A stretch of DNA of 64,000 bases from Lumbricus terrestris (lineage: Eukaryota; Annelida; Clitellata; Crassiclitellata; Lumbricidae), in NCBI GenBank assembly GCA_949752735.1, contig OX457040.1, positions 8,836,112 through 8,900,111 on the forward strand, read 5' to 3'. The notes beneath the pieces were generated by a model. The model saw only the letters and a list, made by a program, of their open reading frames with translations, did no database searches and had not been told where the DNA came from. Shown here in pieces: positions 22,801 through 32,719 of this stretch (position 1 is the stretch's first letter; each line of letters starts with the position of its first letter). The translations under genes and the position numbers were made by a program.

Positions 22801-24446
22801 AATCTGAGTTTATTTTGGTGAGTTGACATTTTGTATTTACAACACATGAATATTCTGTGAAATTCAATGTAAAATGGTTGCAACACATACTTTTTACCAC
22901 TAATTTTTATTTTAAACTCCGCAATCAAGATCTCGCGTTGTCAGTTCACAAATAATTTTAAACCTGGAATAGTTCAGAATAGAAACAAACCATTTTGACA
23001 TCTCAAAATGTGTCAGGTTACTTCTCTCCCCTTGTCAAGCCGTTTTGACATCTATAACATGCATGTAATATACATGTATATACACTGGTATAAAAGGCTT
23101 GTTGTTGCAGAGTATTAATGTTCTTAAGTGGTCAAAACGCTGGATTGTTGACGTATTAAGAAAATTTGAATAGAAACCTCCGACAACTTTAAGACTTCGT
23201 AAACTTAAGCCACGTGTGCTATGCGTTTATAATTCTGGTAGGCTCGACCCGACAATTGATATTTTTAAAGTTCTAATTACATTTTATTTCACTATTTTGA
23301 CGAGCATTTTGTTAATCCCTTGCGAACAAGCAAAAAACCAACTTAATTTGAACAAAGGGGTCTAAAATCAACGACCTCATATATATTAAAATAGCTTATA
23401 TGAATAGTCTGGGTTTTTCTGGAAGCTTTTCGGAAGATAATCTGGGTTTATTTTTGAAACCTCAGTGGCAACACTGAAGAGTGGCATCCATGCAGATAAT
23501 AAGCGAGATGTTTTCCTAGGCGAATTTTTTAAACCGGAGAAGCGTGTTTTCTTCCGAGGCGTGGTTTCATCCCAGAGAATCATTCATCGCCGATATCAAA
23601 AAATCCATTATCGAGTCCGATGTCTTGAGGTAAATTATTTCTCCGGCGCTTTTCAGTAGTAGTAAAACACACGTCGTCTGCGCGTTTAGCGTTTCGCCGC
23701 AAGCGTCTAGAAATGGAACACAGCAGGTTCTAACTGCGGGCTGTGCACTTGGCGATCCCAAAAACTATTTGAACAGGCTGTGAGATCGCGTAAACATATT
23801 GGTACTAGATGCAAATAAATCAAGGTTTTTCACAGCGACAGCGGGATTCTGAAAGAGATGCTTTATACTTACAATCCAATCTCTTTCTGCCTGGGTTTCC
23901 ACCATTTTTGGGCTTTTGCAGAAGCGTCAACGGAGGCCGATAATACAGTGCATTACGGCTTATGAAGCAGAATAAAATAATAGCATACGTCTAAGAAAAT
24001 TAAAAGCACGAAATGAGTCACCTAATTATTAACGAAACTATATCTTCTACGCTTACGCAAAAACTTATATTTTCCTTGTATTCCGACATACCTGATATCA
24101 ACTTCAATCGATTCATATCAAATCGTAAATTCTAAAATTCCTAAAGCGCTACTAAACAGATCAGCACTAAGCACACCAGCTTATTCATGAGCGCTGCGTC
24201 ATATCAGAAGGGTTGTCCATAGATCGACGGCTCGAGTCGGTTTACACAGACCAGGGAGAAAAGGCAGAGCGACTAACAATTTAAGTAACAAACGTTGATC
24301 CAGTCAATCAAAAAGAACACGTAAGGACATTTAAGTTCTTGTTGTTTTTTTTATCCGACCACCAAAATTTAGAAATTCGATGAAAAATATTTCCTGACGA
24401 AATCGAGGCGGGATATATCGCGTGAGGGTCGGTTGTTAGGGCTCAG

Positions 24447-25055
24447 GGGTTCCACGACAACTGGTCTACCGACAACTCGTCTACCGACAACTCGTCTCCG
24501 GACAATTGGTCTAACGACAACTGGTCTACAGACGAATAGTATTGATGAAATAGAAGCTGGATTTATGAAAATGATTTTTTAGCTTAAATGGAAGCTGGAT
24601 CGATGATTTTATTAATGTATTTCGACATGCATCCAGCTTCTACTTCAGATCTAAAAATACCTTCGTCCAGCTTCTATTTCTCACCCATTATTTTCGTCAA
24701 TCCAGCTTCCATTTCAGATATAAGAATACTATCATCCAGCTTCCATTACTTAAGAGTTGTTTCATCAATCCGACTTCTATTTCAGATCAAGAAATACTTT
24801 CATCCAGCCTTTATTTCTCATACGTTAGTTTCGTCAATCCAGATTCTATTTCACCTGTAAACGAGCCATTATCCAGATTTCATTTCTCTTGCGTTTTTTC
24901 ATCAATCCAACCTCCATTTCACCTGTAAAAACTTTCATCCAGCTTCCATTTCTCAAGCGCTGGATTAGTTGTCTGTAGACCAGTTGTCGTAGACGAATTG
25001 TCCGGAGACCACTTGTCGTTAGACGAGTTGTCGGTAGACGAGTTGTCGTGACACC
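24447..25055. mobile_element. Foldback-type element with repeat-built inverted termini
   Basis: The left arm (about 24453-24535) and right arm (about 24970-25052) are inverted copies of about 85 bp. Each is made of tandem CGACAACTSGTCTAC 15-mers. The interior (about 24550-24960) is a second tandem array with a unit of about 65-70 bp, carrying ATCCAGCTTCTATTTC and TTTCGTCAATCCAGC. There is no coding capacity. Flanks contain similar GGGCTCAGG and GGGCTGAGG, but a clear target duplication is not evident. Confidence 0.75.
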
Positions 25056-26766
25056 GGGCTGAGGTTAGGCTAGACCTGGGAGTGACTTTGGTCAGCTAAT
25101 CTGACCCAACTTGACCCTAAAGTGACTTGAGGTCGACTTGAAGTCGACTTCTTGGAGTCAAAACGACTTGATCCGACTCAGCAGAAAAACAACCGACTTC
25201 CGACTTGAAGTCGACTTCTGACATGGTAATAGCCATTAGCCTATGTCCATGTACGCCGCATTGTACGGCTAATAATGCAAGAAGTCAAGTCAATTTTCCT
25301 GGCAAGCATTAGTTTCATTTAGACCTACCAATGAGTAATGAGGCCACAACACTTAATTGATGCATGAATTAGTTAAAGTTTTATCAAGCCCATTTCAGTC
25401 TGTTTGTGTTTGGGTTTGAATAGTTTTGTGATGCACTGATGGGCCATCTAGTAGGCCTAGCCTAGACAATGCGACGGCAAATTATTAGGCCTATAAATTT
25501 TAGCTTGCCCATTGTCTCTGATTATTCAGATTGCTCTCCAGGGCCGGATTAAGGCATGTTCGACATGTTCGGCCGAACAGGGGCCCCCACACTTTAGGGG
25601 CCCCCACACATGCAATAGGAATTTTTATCATTGCTAATTATAATAGTAAACTGAGCTTAAAATATATGAAAAAATTGTCAAATTATTCAAAAACTGGTGA
25701 CTTTAGCATTATGCAACTTTTGCACATGTGGGGGCCCTTATTGCAGTTTTCATTGCGAGGCAGGTTGATCTTAAAATCAGTCAGAAATGCTAGTAAGAGT
25801 TACATGGCCTACGTTTTTTGCTTATTTAAAAATTGTGGGGGCCCTTATTGCAGTTTTAATTGCCAGGCAGATATAAATACTAGTAAGAATTATATGTTTT
25901 TTGCTTATTTAAAAATTGTGAGGGCCCTTATTGCAGTTTTCATTGGCAGGCAGATTGATCTTAAAATCAGTCAGAAATGCTAGTGAGAGTTATACGTTTT
26001 TTGCTTATTTAAACACTTAATACATCACCTGATCGGAACTCCAGTGCTATGCTACGCATTATGAGAATGATGGCGTCATTATAATATTGAGTAGGCCTAC
26101 ATACAGTACGCACTCTATTTTTACGAATTCAATCAATCTCATAAATTTATATTGAGCCCCTTCAGATTTTTACTCATAGGCGCTCCCAACGCAGGCGTTG
26201 TCAAAAAGAAAAGTCGAGAAGACGAAAGAAAGAGTCTGCAGAGTCACGGGAAGCGAGAGAGCCACGAGAGGCTTTTCCAGATAACTGTGCCCACTACCGA
26301 GAATGCTCGTCGTTTCATGGTCACAATACTCGAAAAAAGAACAAGGAATTCTCCACGAGCATCTGAGCGCAGTAAACGGCTGTCCAGAGAGACATAGGCC
26401 TACACCGGGGTGAAAGCTCACATAAGAACAATGGAGCTTGAGCCAGGGTCTACTATACTGGCATAACCGTGAAAATATATTTTAGTTTGTAAACAGTGTT
26501 GGGGCCATGCACAGCAGGGCAAATCAGGCCAAATGCCCTGGTAAGAACCATTTGCCCTGGCCGTTATTCTGCCGCAGGTCTACCAGAAATTTTAATAGCC
26601 AAGAATTTATTTGGGGCATAAAATCGCTTCTACACCGTTTGCTTGCACGAGTGCTGTGCGCTGGTCAGAAGAATGACTGACCATGAATCACTTTAAAAGA
26701 TATATCGGTTGTTTAACACTATTAAAAATAATATAAGTAATCTATATCTATAAGAAAGGACTTGGC

Positions 26767-26874
26767 TATGTATGTATGTATGTATGTATGTATGTATGTA
26801 TGTATGTATGTATGTATGTATGTATGTATGTATGTATGTATGTATGTATGTATGTATGTATGTATGTATGTATG
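26767..26874. repeat. (TATG)27 microsatellite
   Basis: Perfect 108-bp run of 27 tetramers. It lies at the end of a repeat that starts at 27720 on the minus strand. Confidence 0.97.
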
Positions 26875-27720
26875 TGACTTTGTCCAGAATGCACGCTCAC
26901 AGTTTTTGAGCTTTTCACTCCAAACCTTCACTACTGTGTAGGTCTCGGCACGAGACGCAAAGGCGAGGGGTTGGCGATTCTCTACCACCATGGGGCCAGG
27001 GTGGGAGGCGAAACCCCCAATTTTTTTTCAAAAAAACGCAGCTACTGATTTGAATTTTTTCCTAGATAGAGGTCCATCAGAACCCCCGGATCAGTGGTTA
27101 GAAAATCTCTACCACCATGGGGGCCAGGATGCGGGGGGGTTCGAAAACACTAATTTTCGCTATAAATTTTCATTCCCTTGCAACGTATAAATGCAGTCAT
27201 TTTAACCGTTTTAGAGGTGTTTAAGCTCTTTTGCCATTACGAATTTCACGGGTCGCTTACAGGGAGAGGCGGGGTGAGGGAGGGGTGGGATGGTAGGGGT
27301 GGAGTTGGGGGTTGGCGAGATGTGGTGTCGAGGGGTGGGGTGGAGGGGTCGGAGAGGGGTGTGGTGGAGGTGGGGATGGGGATGCGGGGTGGGGTGGGAT
27401 GGCGTGGGGGGTCTAGGGGTGGGGTTTGGAGGTGGGTGAGTGCGGGATGGGGGGTTGGGATGGAGGGGGATGAAGTGAGAGTAGGGTGGGGGAGGGGTGG
27501 GTGGGGAGCGTTTGGGGTGGGTGGGATGGGGGTGGGAGGGGTTGGGGTGGAGGGGTGGGGTGGATGGATTGAGGTGGGGGTCGGATGGGGTGAAAATTTT
27601 TGTGAAACCCAAATTTCTCGGGTCGCGTACCGGTAGAGGTCGGAGTGTGGTATGGTGGGGTTGTGGCCGTAGCGGATCGAATCCTAAATTTCCCGGGCAA
27701 CGCCGGGTACCCCAGCTAGT
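26875..27720 (-). mobile_element. ACTAGCTGG...CCCGG repeat with G-rich core (unclassified)
   Basis: Read on the minus strand it begins ACTAGCTGGGGTACCCGGCG and runs toward the TATG array and an ATAGATATAGAT stretch. The same head and tail style is seen at 46314-47236. The core (plus strand 27255-27600) is an extreme G-rich tract of GGGGTGGGATGG-type words, with runs of three to six G and likely G-quadruplex potential. It encodes only Gly/Trp or Pro/His low complexity. I cannot assign a transposon class. Confidence 0.5.
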
Positions 27721-27867
27721 GAATTAATAATAGACGAATGTTGATTCGTTGAACATAACACGTTTTGTGGGTCATTTTGTCGTGCTTCTGCAGGGTTTGG
27801 ACCCTCACAGTTTTACCGAACAGGGCCCCAACATTTGTTAATCCGGCTCTGATAACAGCTTAGGAAA

Positions 27868-28215
27868 TGTAACACCATTTCCCGCTAAGCACGCTTCCTA
27901 TCACGGAGTTTGTCATTTCACGCAGGATATTCAGGCCCACCATTCCCTTCACTCCTCTGCACAGGGAGAACTTCTTGTTCCCTATTCGCGTACTTCTACA
28001 GGCAGCGATGCGCTTTCTTTCTTGGTGGCCCTGTGTTCTGGAATGGGCTACCTCTATACGTCCTGCGTGTGCTTCCAAGGGTCCCTGTGACACACTGTGC
28101 CCTCTGCAACATTCTATCGCAAACTTTAAAATTGTCCTCTTTAGCCGAGGTTGGGTCGGGAGCGCTCCTGGGTAGTAACGTTAAAGGTGCGCTATATGAA
28201 TCCTCTTAATGAATC
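27868..28215 (+). mobile_element. CR1-like LINE 3' end
   Basis: Frames across 27910-28150 give FHAGYSGPPFPSL, RMRFLSWWPCVLEW and SRGWVGSAPG. Together these match the end of CR1/L2-like ORF2, where RAFSVAGPxLWNxLP precedes the stop. The region closes with TGCGCTATATGAATCC, as does the copy at 57543-58030. Frameshifted and dead. Confidence 0.7.
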
Positions 28216-28570
28216 CATTTCCTTTGTCATGTTTGCTTTATATTAACACTTCAATGACAAGCATGTACGGAAAGATTTGTTTTAGTTATAAGTTCGCTAT
28301 CTAGACACACAATACCAACAGAAATCATTTCCTCTTTGTGGTGCAAGTGACTAGCGTGCTGGATCGTCAACTGAGTGGTCGTGGATTCAATCCCCTCCAG
28401 AGCATTTGCTTCGAAATTTCTGCTTCACCAGCACCCGACTCCACCCCTAGCCAATTCAGCTATAATTACTTATTTAGCTTTTACTAGCGTTGAGTACAAT
28501 GGGAATATGAGACAGTGAGGGACAGGATTGGCCACTTGCTCTCAAATGAATGCAGTCATATAATTAACAT

Positions 28571-30056
28571 CGTCGTCGTCGTCGGTGCCTCATTCGTCAT
28601 TCCGAACTTTGGCGGCATCATGGACAATTCCTCTCCAGAGATCTTTCTGCTGTGCTGCTCGTATCACTCGTTCCATTGACAGTCCTGTCCATTCCATCAC
28701 GTCGTCCATCCACATTCTTCTTGGTCTTCCCCTTCCTCGTGATCCTTCAGTCTCCCCAGTTATTATATCTTTTTCAAGGCAGTTTGTAGTTTTCCTCATT
28801 ATATGACCGAAATACTGTAATTTCCTTTTGACTATTGCACTCCAGAGTTGTTCTCCACCTACTTCGCTCAGTACCTCCTCGTTCCTCTTCTTTGCAGTCC
28901 AAGGTATTCTCAGTATTCTTCTATATGATGTTGTCTCGAATGACTTTATTCTTTTTTGTTCACTTTTCCTGTATGTCCATGCTTCTGCACCGTATGTTGC
29001 TATTGCCCATATCAGTGTTTTCAACAATCTTAGCTTAGTCGGAGTAGTTATTCCTTTGTTTTTCCATATTGTGCCCATTCCGGATAGTACCTTTTTGGCC
29101 AAACCCACGCGTGTCCTTATATCCTCTTCACTTCCACCCTCCGCCGTGATTGTAGCCCCCCAAGTATTGTATATGATCTATTTGCTGCAACCTGTTTCCT
29201 CCTATGTGAATATTCAGTACCTTCGTGTCGGTTGCCATGACTTTTGTTTTCCCCTGATTTATTATTAATCCGTATTTACGACCAGCTTCTGTCAGCCTCT
29301 GCACCAGGTCCTGCAGTTCCTCCGGCGTCTCCGCGATTAGTACAATGTCATCTGCATATCTTAGATTCGTGATTTTTCTCCCTCCTATTTTATAGCCGCC
29401 TTTGTATGTTTCTAGAGCATCTCTCATTGCCATCTCTGCCATTATATTAAACAAATATGGGGATAATACACATCCCTGTCTTGCTCCTTTTCCAATTTTA
29501 AACCATTCTGATAACACACCCGCTATCCTCACCGTCGCTCTCTGTCCTTTGTACATCCTGTTTATTATGTTTACCAGATGTGGTGGGAAACCCATCTCCA
29601 ACATAGTAATCCATAACCGTCCGTGTTTAATACAGTCGAAAGCCTTGTGAAAGTCAACAAAACACATGTATAACGGTTGTTTATGTTGTCTTGCTTAGTT
29701 GCTTTCTGCATTATAATTCTTAAATTCGTGATTTGATCCCGCGTTCCTCTTCCCGGTCTAAATCCCGCCTGTTCTTCCGCTATTTCATCTTCTATTTTTG
29801 TCTGTATTGTTTGTATGCGTACTTGTTATAGCGCCCCTTCAAGCTCTCTACTACTCAGAGGCGCTCCCGAATGCAGAGCGGACACTGCATCGGAGTTTCA
29901 CGCCGAAGCGCTGAGCAATTGTGAGTGAAGGACTTGCCCAAGGTCCTTACGCGGCAAGGTGGATTCGAACCTCGAACCTTCCGGCTTCAAGGCAACGACG
30001 CCACCACTACACCACCGCGCCCCAAGTATGATCTTTAGAAGTACTTTACTCGCGTG
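28571..30056 (-). mobile_element. 5'-truncated LINE with 10-bp TSD
   Basis: Flanked by the direct repeat TAATTAACAT (28561-28570 and 30057-30066); block 2 shows the unoccupied site near 41800-41815. The minus strand encodes a reverse transcriptase: EEQAGFRPGRGTRDQI, then after a frameshift near 29665 FVDFHKAFDCIKHGRLW, GARQGCVLSPYLFNI and the catalytic LRYADDIVL. The post-polymerase tail follows (FGHIMRKTTN, GRGRPRRMWMDDV, WTGLSMERVI). There is a second break near 29120. The 3' end at 28571 is a (GAC)n-type tail. There is no endonuclease domain, so it is truncated and inactive. Confidence 0.92.
29827..30023 (-). mobile_element. tRNA-derived SINE sharing a LINE tail
   Basis: Read on the minus strand, the head GGGGCGCGGTGGTGTAGTGG contains an A-box-like TGGTGTAGTGG. 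A perfect B box, GGTTCGAATCC, lies at 29971-29961. The body is about 120 bp and the 3' end is GAGCGCCTCTGAG followed by GGGGCGCTATAA. That tail matches the LINE at 394-445. A second copy is at 56707-56900. It sits at the truncated 5' end of the LINE at 28571-30056. Confidence 0.85.
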
Positions 30057-30658
30057 TAATTAACATACCGGTCATAAAATGAACATACCGGTATACAAAT
30101 TTGTTAACATGCATTGTGTCTGTGCAAAAAAACCTTCAAAATTAAGACAAAAACTGCATACCCCTTAAAAGAAAAACTTGATTAGATTCACGCAGAAGCA
30201 GATTTACACTATATATGACAGACATTTTGCTTTGAGAATTTTGCTCTATCAGCACCCCTCCCCCACCCCAGCCAACTCTGCATGCTATAATGAGTGAGAT
30301 GAGAAGATGAGACGGTGAGGGAGAGGATTGGCCACCCACTCTCATATGCTGAGGCTAAGAAAATGAAGTCGCTTACACTCCATACCTCATTCCATGACAA
30401 CCCCACGTCTTAAAAAATTGCAACACTCTAATTGGGATCCAAAACGATAATCGCTCTATTTTTACAAGAAAAGTTTGACTCCAGGATGTTGTTTTGCAAA
30501 GACATCTAATCTTGAAATCCATGTCTAGGCCGTGTTTTGTACAACAAGTAGTCAAATAATGAGGTGTTTTGATGAGTCTTCTCTACCTAAATAAATCTAT
30601 TGTGAATGGTATATTGACTGTTATTTAGAGACAGAAAGAAAGAGTTTCTTGAGCGACA

Positions 30659-32227
30659 ATGGCAAAGCGCATGTGTTCAAACCGCGTTTTGAAGACATAT
30701 CTCCTTGGAACTCTTGTTGTTATAACCATTACATATTGCTTCATCGTATGGCACCAAGAAGGAAAGAGACAATCGCCAGTTTGGGAGTTGGAAGTAAATT
30801 TCAAGCAGACCAAAGTTCATCATCCTACAACTACGAAGCCACAATCGCCAGTTTACGAGTTGGAAGTAAATTTCAAGCAGACCAAAGTTCATCATCCTAC
30901 AACTACGAAGCCACAATCGCCAGTTTACGAGTTGGAAGTAAATTTCAAGCAGACCAAAGTTCATCATCCTACAACTACGAAGCCGCTTCTCATAAGTCCA
31001 TCAAATTTCAGCCACATCAAACCTCATCGTCCTACAAACAATTCCACTTCGAAATCGCTTCTTGTAAGTCCGTCACCCGTTGAAGAAAAAGACTTGGTGT
31101 CCATTCAACGATATCATTCTGAAGAACGCCGTTTGTGTGAACAGAAGATGGTTAACAAGACTGACGTCAATTGGTGCCCTTGCATTCCACCCGGTCTCCA
31201 AGGAAGGATTTTCGTAAACATGATCGACGACAAAGACTGGGATCATATCGTTGGGACTGTTGGAAGCGATGTTCTTGCAGGTGGAGAGTGGAAGCCTCCG
31301 GACTGCCTCTCACACACCCGTCTAGCGATTGTGATTCCGTGCCGTGACCGTGAGCACCACTTAAAAGTCCTACTTCGTCATCTGATTCCCATTCTCAAAC
31401 GACAGCGCGTTCACTTCCGGGTGTTTGTCGTAGACCAGCGCTTTCCAGCGGTCTTCAACAAAGCCGCTACCATGAACATCGGCTTCCTTGAGGCTGCCAA
31501 GAGGTTCTCCTTTGACTGTGTCATCTTCCATGACGTCGACATGATCCTTGAGGATGATCGGTGTCTGATGACCTGTGGCCCAGAGCCACGCCATTATGCC
31601 AGATCGGTCGACAAATTCAACTATGGACTGTACCCAACTTTTGGTGGAGTTATATCGATTAAACCAGAACTGTTTCGGATGGTCAATGGATATCCGTTGA
31701 AATACTTTGGATGGGGCGGAGAAGATGACGATATGTGGTCGCGGGTAAGTGAGATTTCAAGCATTTACATGCCACCGCCAGCAATATGTCGCTACAGCAT
31801 GATTCCTCATGCGAGGGATACGATGAATCAGGTAAATCCCATAAGACACGCTCTAAATGCAATTGAATTTGCAAAGAATGCGAATCGTTCGTACTACGGT
31901 CTCTCGGATTTGGATTACGAAGTCAACGATGTCCAATTGACGCCTCTTTTCACTCGTTTCGAGGCTGATATTAACATCACCAACCTATCATCATATTATC
32001 CTTCGCATCCCACTTCGAAATATAGACGATCTGCCGGGCAATGCCTTGACAATGACGCAATCGTGACGTCAGGCCACATCTCTTGGAATGCTTGTCGATT
32101 TATCTGCGACGCTCTGTCGGATAAACCATGCCTTGGATTTTCATATCTACATGGAATCTGTACCATTATTCAAGCAGTCTGTAGACTGACGCTGAAGGAA
32201 AATGCGTGGACGTATGTAAAAGGGTGA
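30659..32227 (+). CDS. GT7 family beta-1,4-galactosyltransferase-like enzyme, copy 1
   Basis: A 522-residue type II membrane protein in one exon. A short basic cytosolic tail (1-14) is followed by one membrane span (about 15-31), a threonine/proline-rich stem built of three 24-residue repeats (38-109), and a GT7 catalytic domain (about 170-440). Family signatures are IPCRDR (226-231), FNKAATMNIGF, the metal-binding DVD (292-294), FGG (328-330), GWGGEDDD (351-358) and HARD (384-387). GT7 enzymes transfer Gal or GalNAc from the UDP-sugar to terminal GlcNAc in the Golgi; the donor cannot be told from sequence alone. Residues 460-522 add six cysteines (462, 479, 483, 491, 501, 508) in a PAN/apple-like spacing. 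Compared with copy 2, a TGA replaces a sense codon and ends the protein eight codons before the copy 2 stop. The ATG is supported by matching N-termini in both copies. Confidence 0.93.
   Translation: MAKRMCSNRVLKTYLLGTLVVITITYCFIVWHQEGKRQSPVWELEVNFKQTKVHHPTTTKPQSPVYELEVNFKQTKVHHPTTTKPQSPVYELEVNFKQTKVHHPTTTKPLLISPSNFSHIKPHRPTNNSTSKSLLVSPSPVEEKDLVSIQRYHSEERRLCEQKMVNKTDVNWCPCIPPGLQGRIFVNMIDDKDWDHIVGTVGSDVLAGGEWKPPDCLSHTRLAIVIPCRDREHHLKVLLRHLIPILKRQRVHFRVFVVDQRFPAVFNKAATMNIGFLEAAKRFSFDCVIFHDVDMILEDDRCLMTCGPEPRHYARSVDKFNYGLYPTFGGVISIKPELFRMVNGYPLKYFGWGGEDDDMWSRVSEISSIYMPPPAICRYSMIPHARDTMNQVNPIRHALNAIEFAKNANRSYYGLSDLDYEVNDVQLTPLFTRFEADINITNLSSYYPSHPTSKYRRSAGQCLDNDAIVTSGHISWNACRFICDALSDKPCLGFSYLHGICTIIQAVCRLTLKENAWTYVKG
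30770..30985 (+). repeat. Three 72-bp in-frame repeats coding the GT1 stem
   Basis: Three consecutive 72-bp units encode QSPVYELEVNFKQTKVHH plus PTTTKP. Units 2 and 3 look identical at the nucleotide level and unit 1 differs only around the Tyr/Trp codon, which points to recent expansion. GT2 has just one such unit. Confidence 0.95.
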
Positions 32228-32243
32228 AGCCTGTGGAAAATGA

Positions 32244-32249
32244 AATAAA
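32244..32249 (+). promoter_or_regulatory. Likely polyadenylation signal of GT1
   Basis: AATAAA lies 17 bp after the TGA stop. The corresponding AATAAA in GT2 overlaps its own stop codon, so the signal was inherited and the stop moved. Confidence 0.55.
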
Positions 32250-32666
32250 TCTTAAACTTGTCATGATCGATCGATCATTATTTCCGGACAGACAGCTTGG
32301 AAAATGCAAAGCATGAAATTAAGAACATGGGTATTTTTAATGCATGTTTCTAAATCTGAATTTCGCAGCTTTACTTGTGTGTATACATCACCAATATTAT
32401 AAGTGATTTAGTGCAGAGAAATTTAATTTTAAAAAGAGGATGCTATAGTAGTTAAAATAATAGGTTACATTTTCCCAGAGGAAATGCCTCTCTTGCCCCA
32501 AAGTGTGGGGTCCATGTTTACAAATACAATAAATTGTTTATTGTTGTTTATTGCGCATAATTATTCAACTCTGTTGATGCAATCATGAACAACTAAGTAG
32601 GCTACGGTGCATCAGAATCCAGCACAAGCTAATAGCTTATACTATCCTAACCTCTCTTCCTTATTG

Positions 32667-32719
<53 letters not shown>

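Larger units (their letters stand above)
19345..24335 (+). repeat. Repeat module A (first of three paralogous copies)
   Basis: A long intergenic module also found at 33365-40248 (B) and 48775-54060 (C). Shared landmarks in order: GTTGCTCATTAAGAG with GGTGCATCATGCGCTGAC; GACTTAACTATGGGCTCC; GGTAGGGAACCTGCCA; GCGCCTGAGACTCAGATGG; ATGACCGATGAGGACCGAGC; a TCCA array; a CA run; ACCATGAACCGTCACGGCG; CTGCAGGCCAACGT; CAGTGACCTCGAGATTTC; AAACCGGAGAAGCGTG; GATCAGCACTAAGCACACC. No protein is encoded. Module A has the longest TCCA array and lacks the last part (about 300 bp) shared by B and C. Confidence 0.85.
25539..27851. mobile_element. hAT-type inverted termini enclosing a composite 2.3-kb region
   Basis: Left end CAGGGCCGGATTAAGGC; the right end, inverted, reads CAGAGCCGGATTAAC. 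Both ends carry GGCCC...GAACAGGGGCCC-type words inside, typical of hAT MITEs. Flanking octamers differ (TTGCTCTC and ATAACAGC), so either the ends belong to different insertions or a rearrangement removed the duplication. The left part has three tandem copies of a unit of about 110 bp (GGCCCTTATTGCAGTTTT). The right part holds the other repeats listed separately. Confidence 0.65.

Noticed and set aside
26152..26421. Basic plus-strand frame (81 codons) and its antisense
   Set aside because: Inside a repeat-rich region between hAT-like ends; no recognisable domain or splice context.
27178..27700. Gly/Trp-rich (plus) and Pro/His-rich (minus) frames
   Set aside because: Products of the G-rich tract; no codon structure.
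29961..30023. tRNA gene suggested by A- and B-box sequences
   Set aside because: Only promoter boxes are present, without a cloverleaf, and the body and LINE-like tail identify a SINE.
31370..31594. Minus-strand 74-codon frame identical in both GT copies (also 43255-43479)
   Set aside because: Antisense of the most conserved catalytic segment; identity follows from the sense coding sequence.
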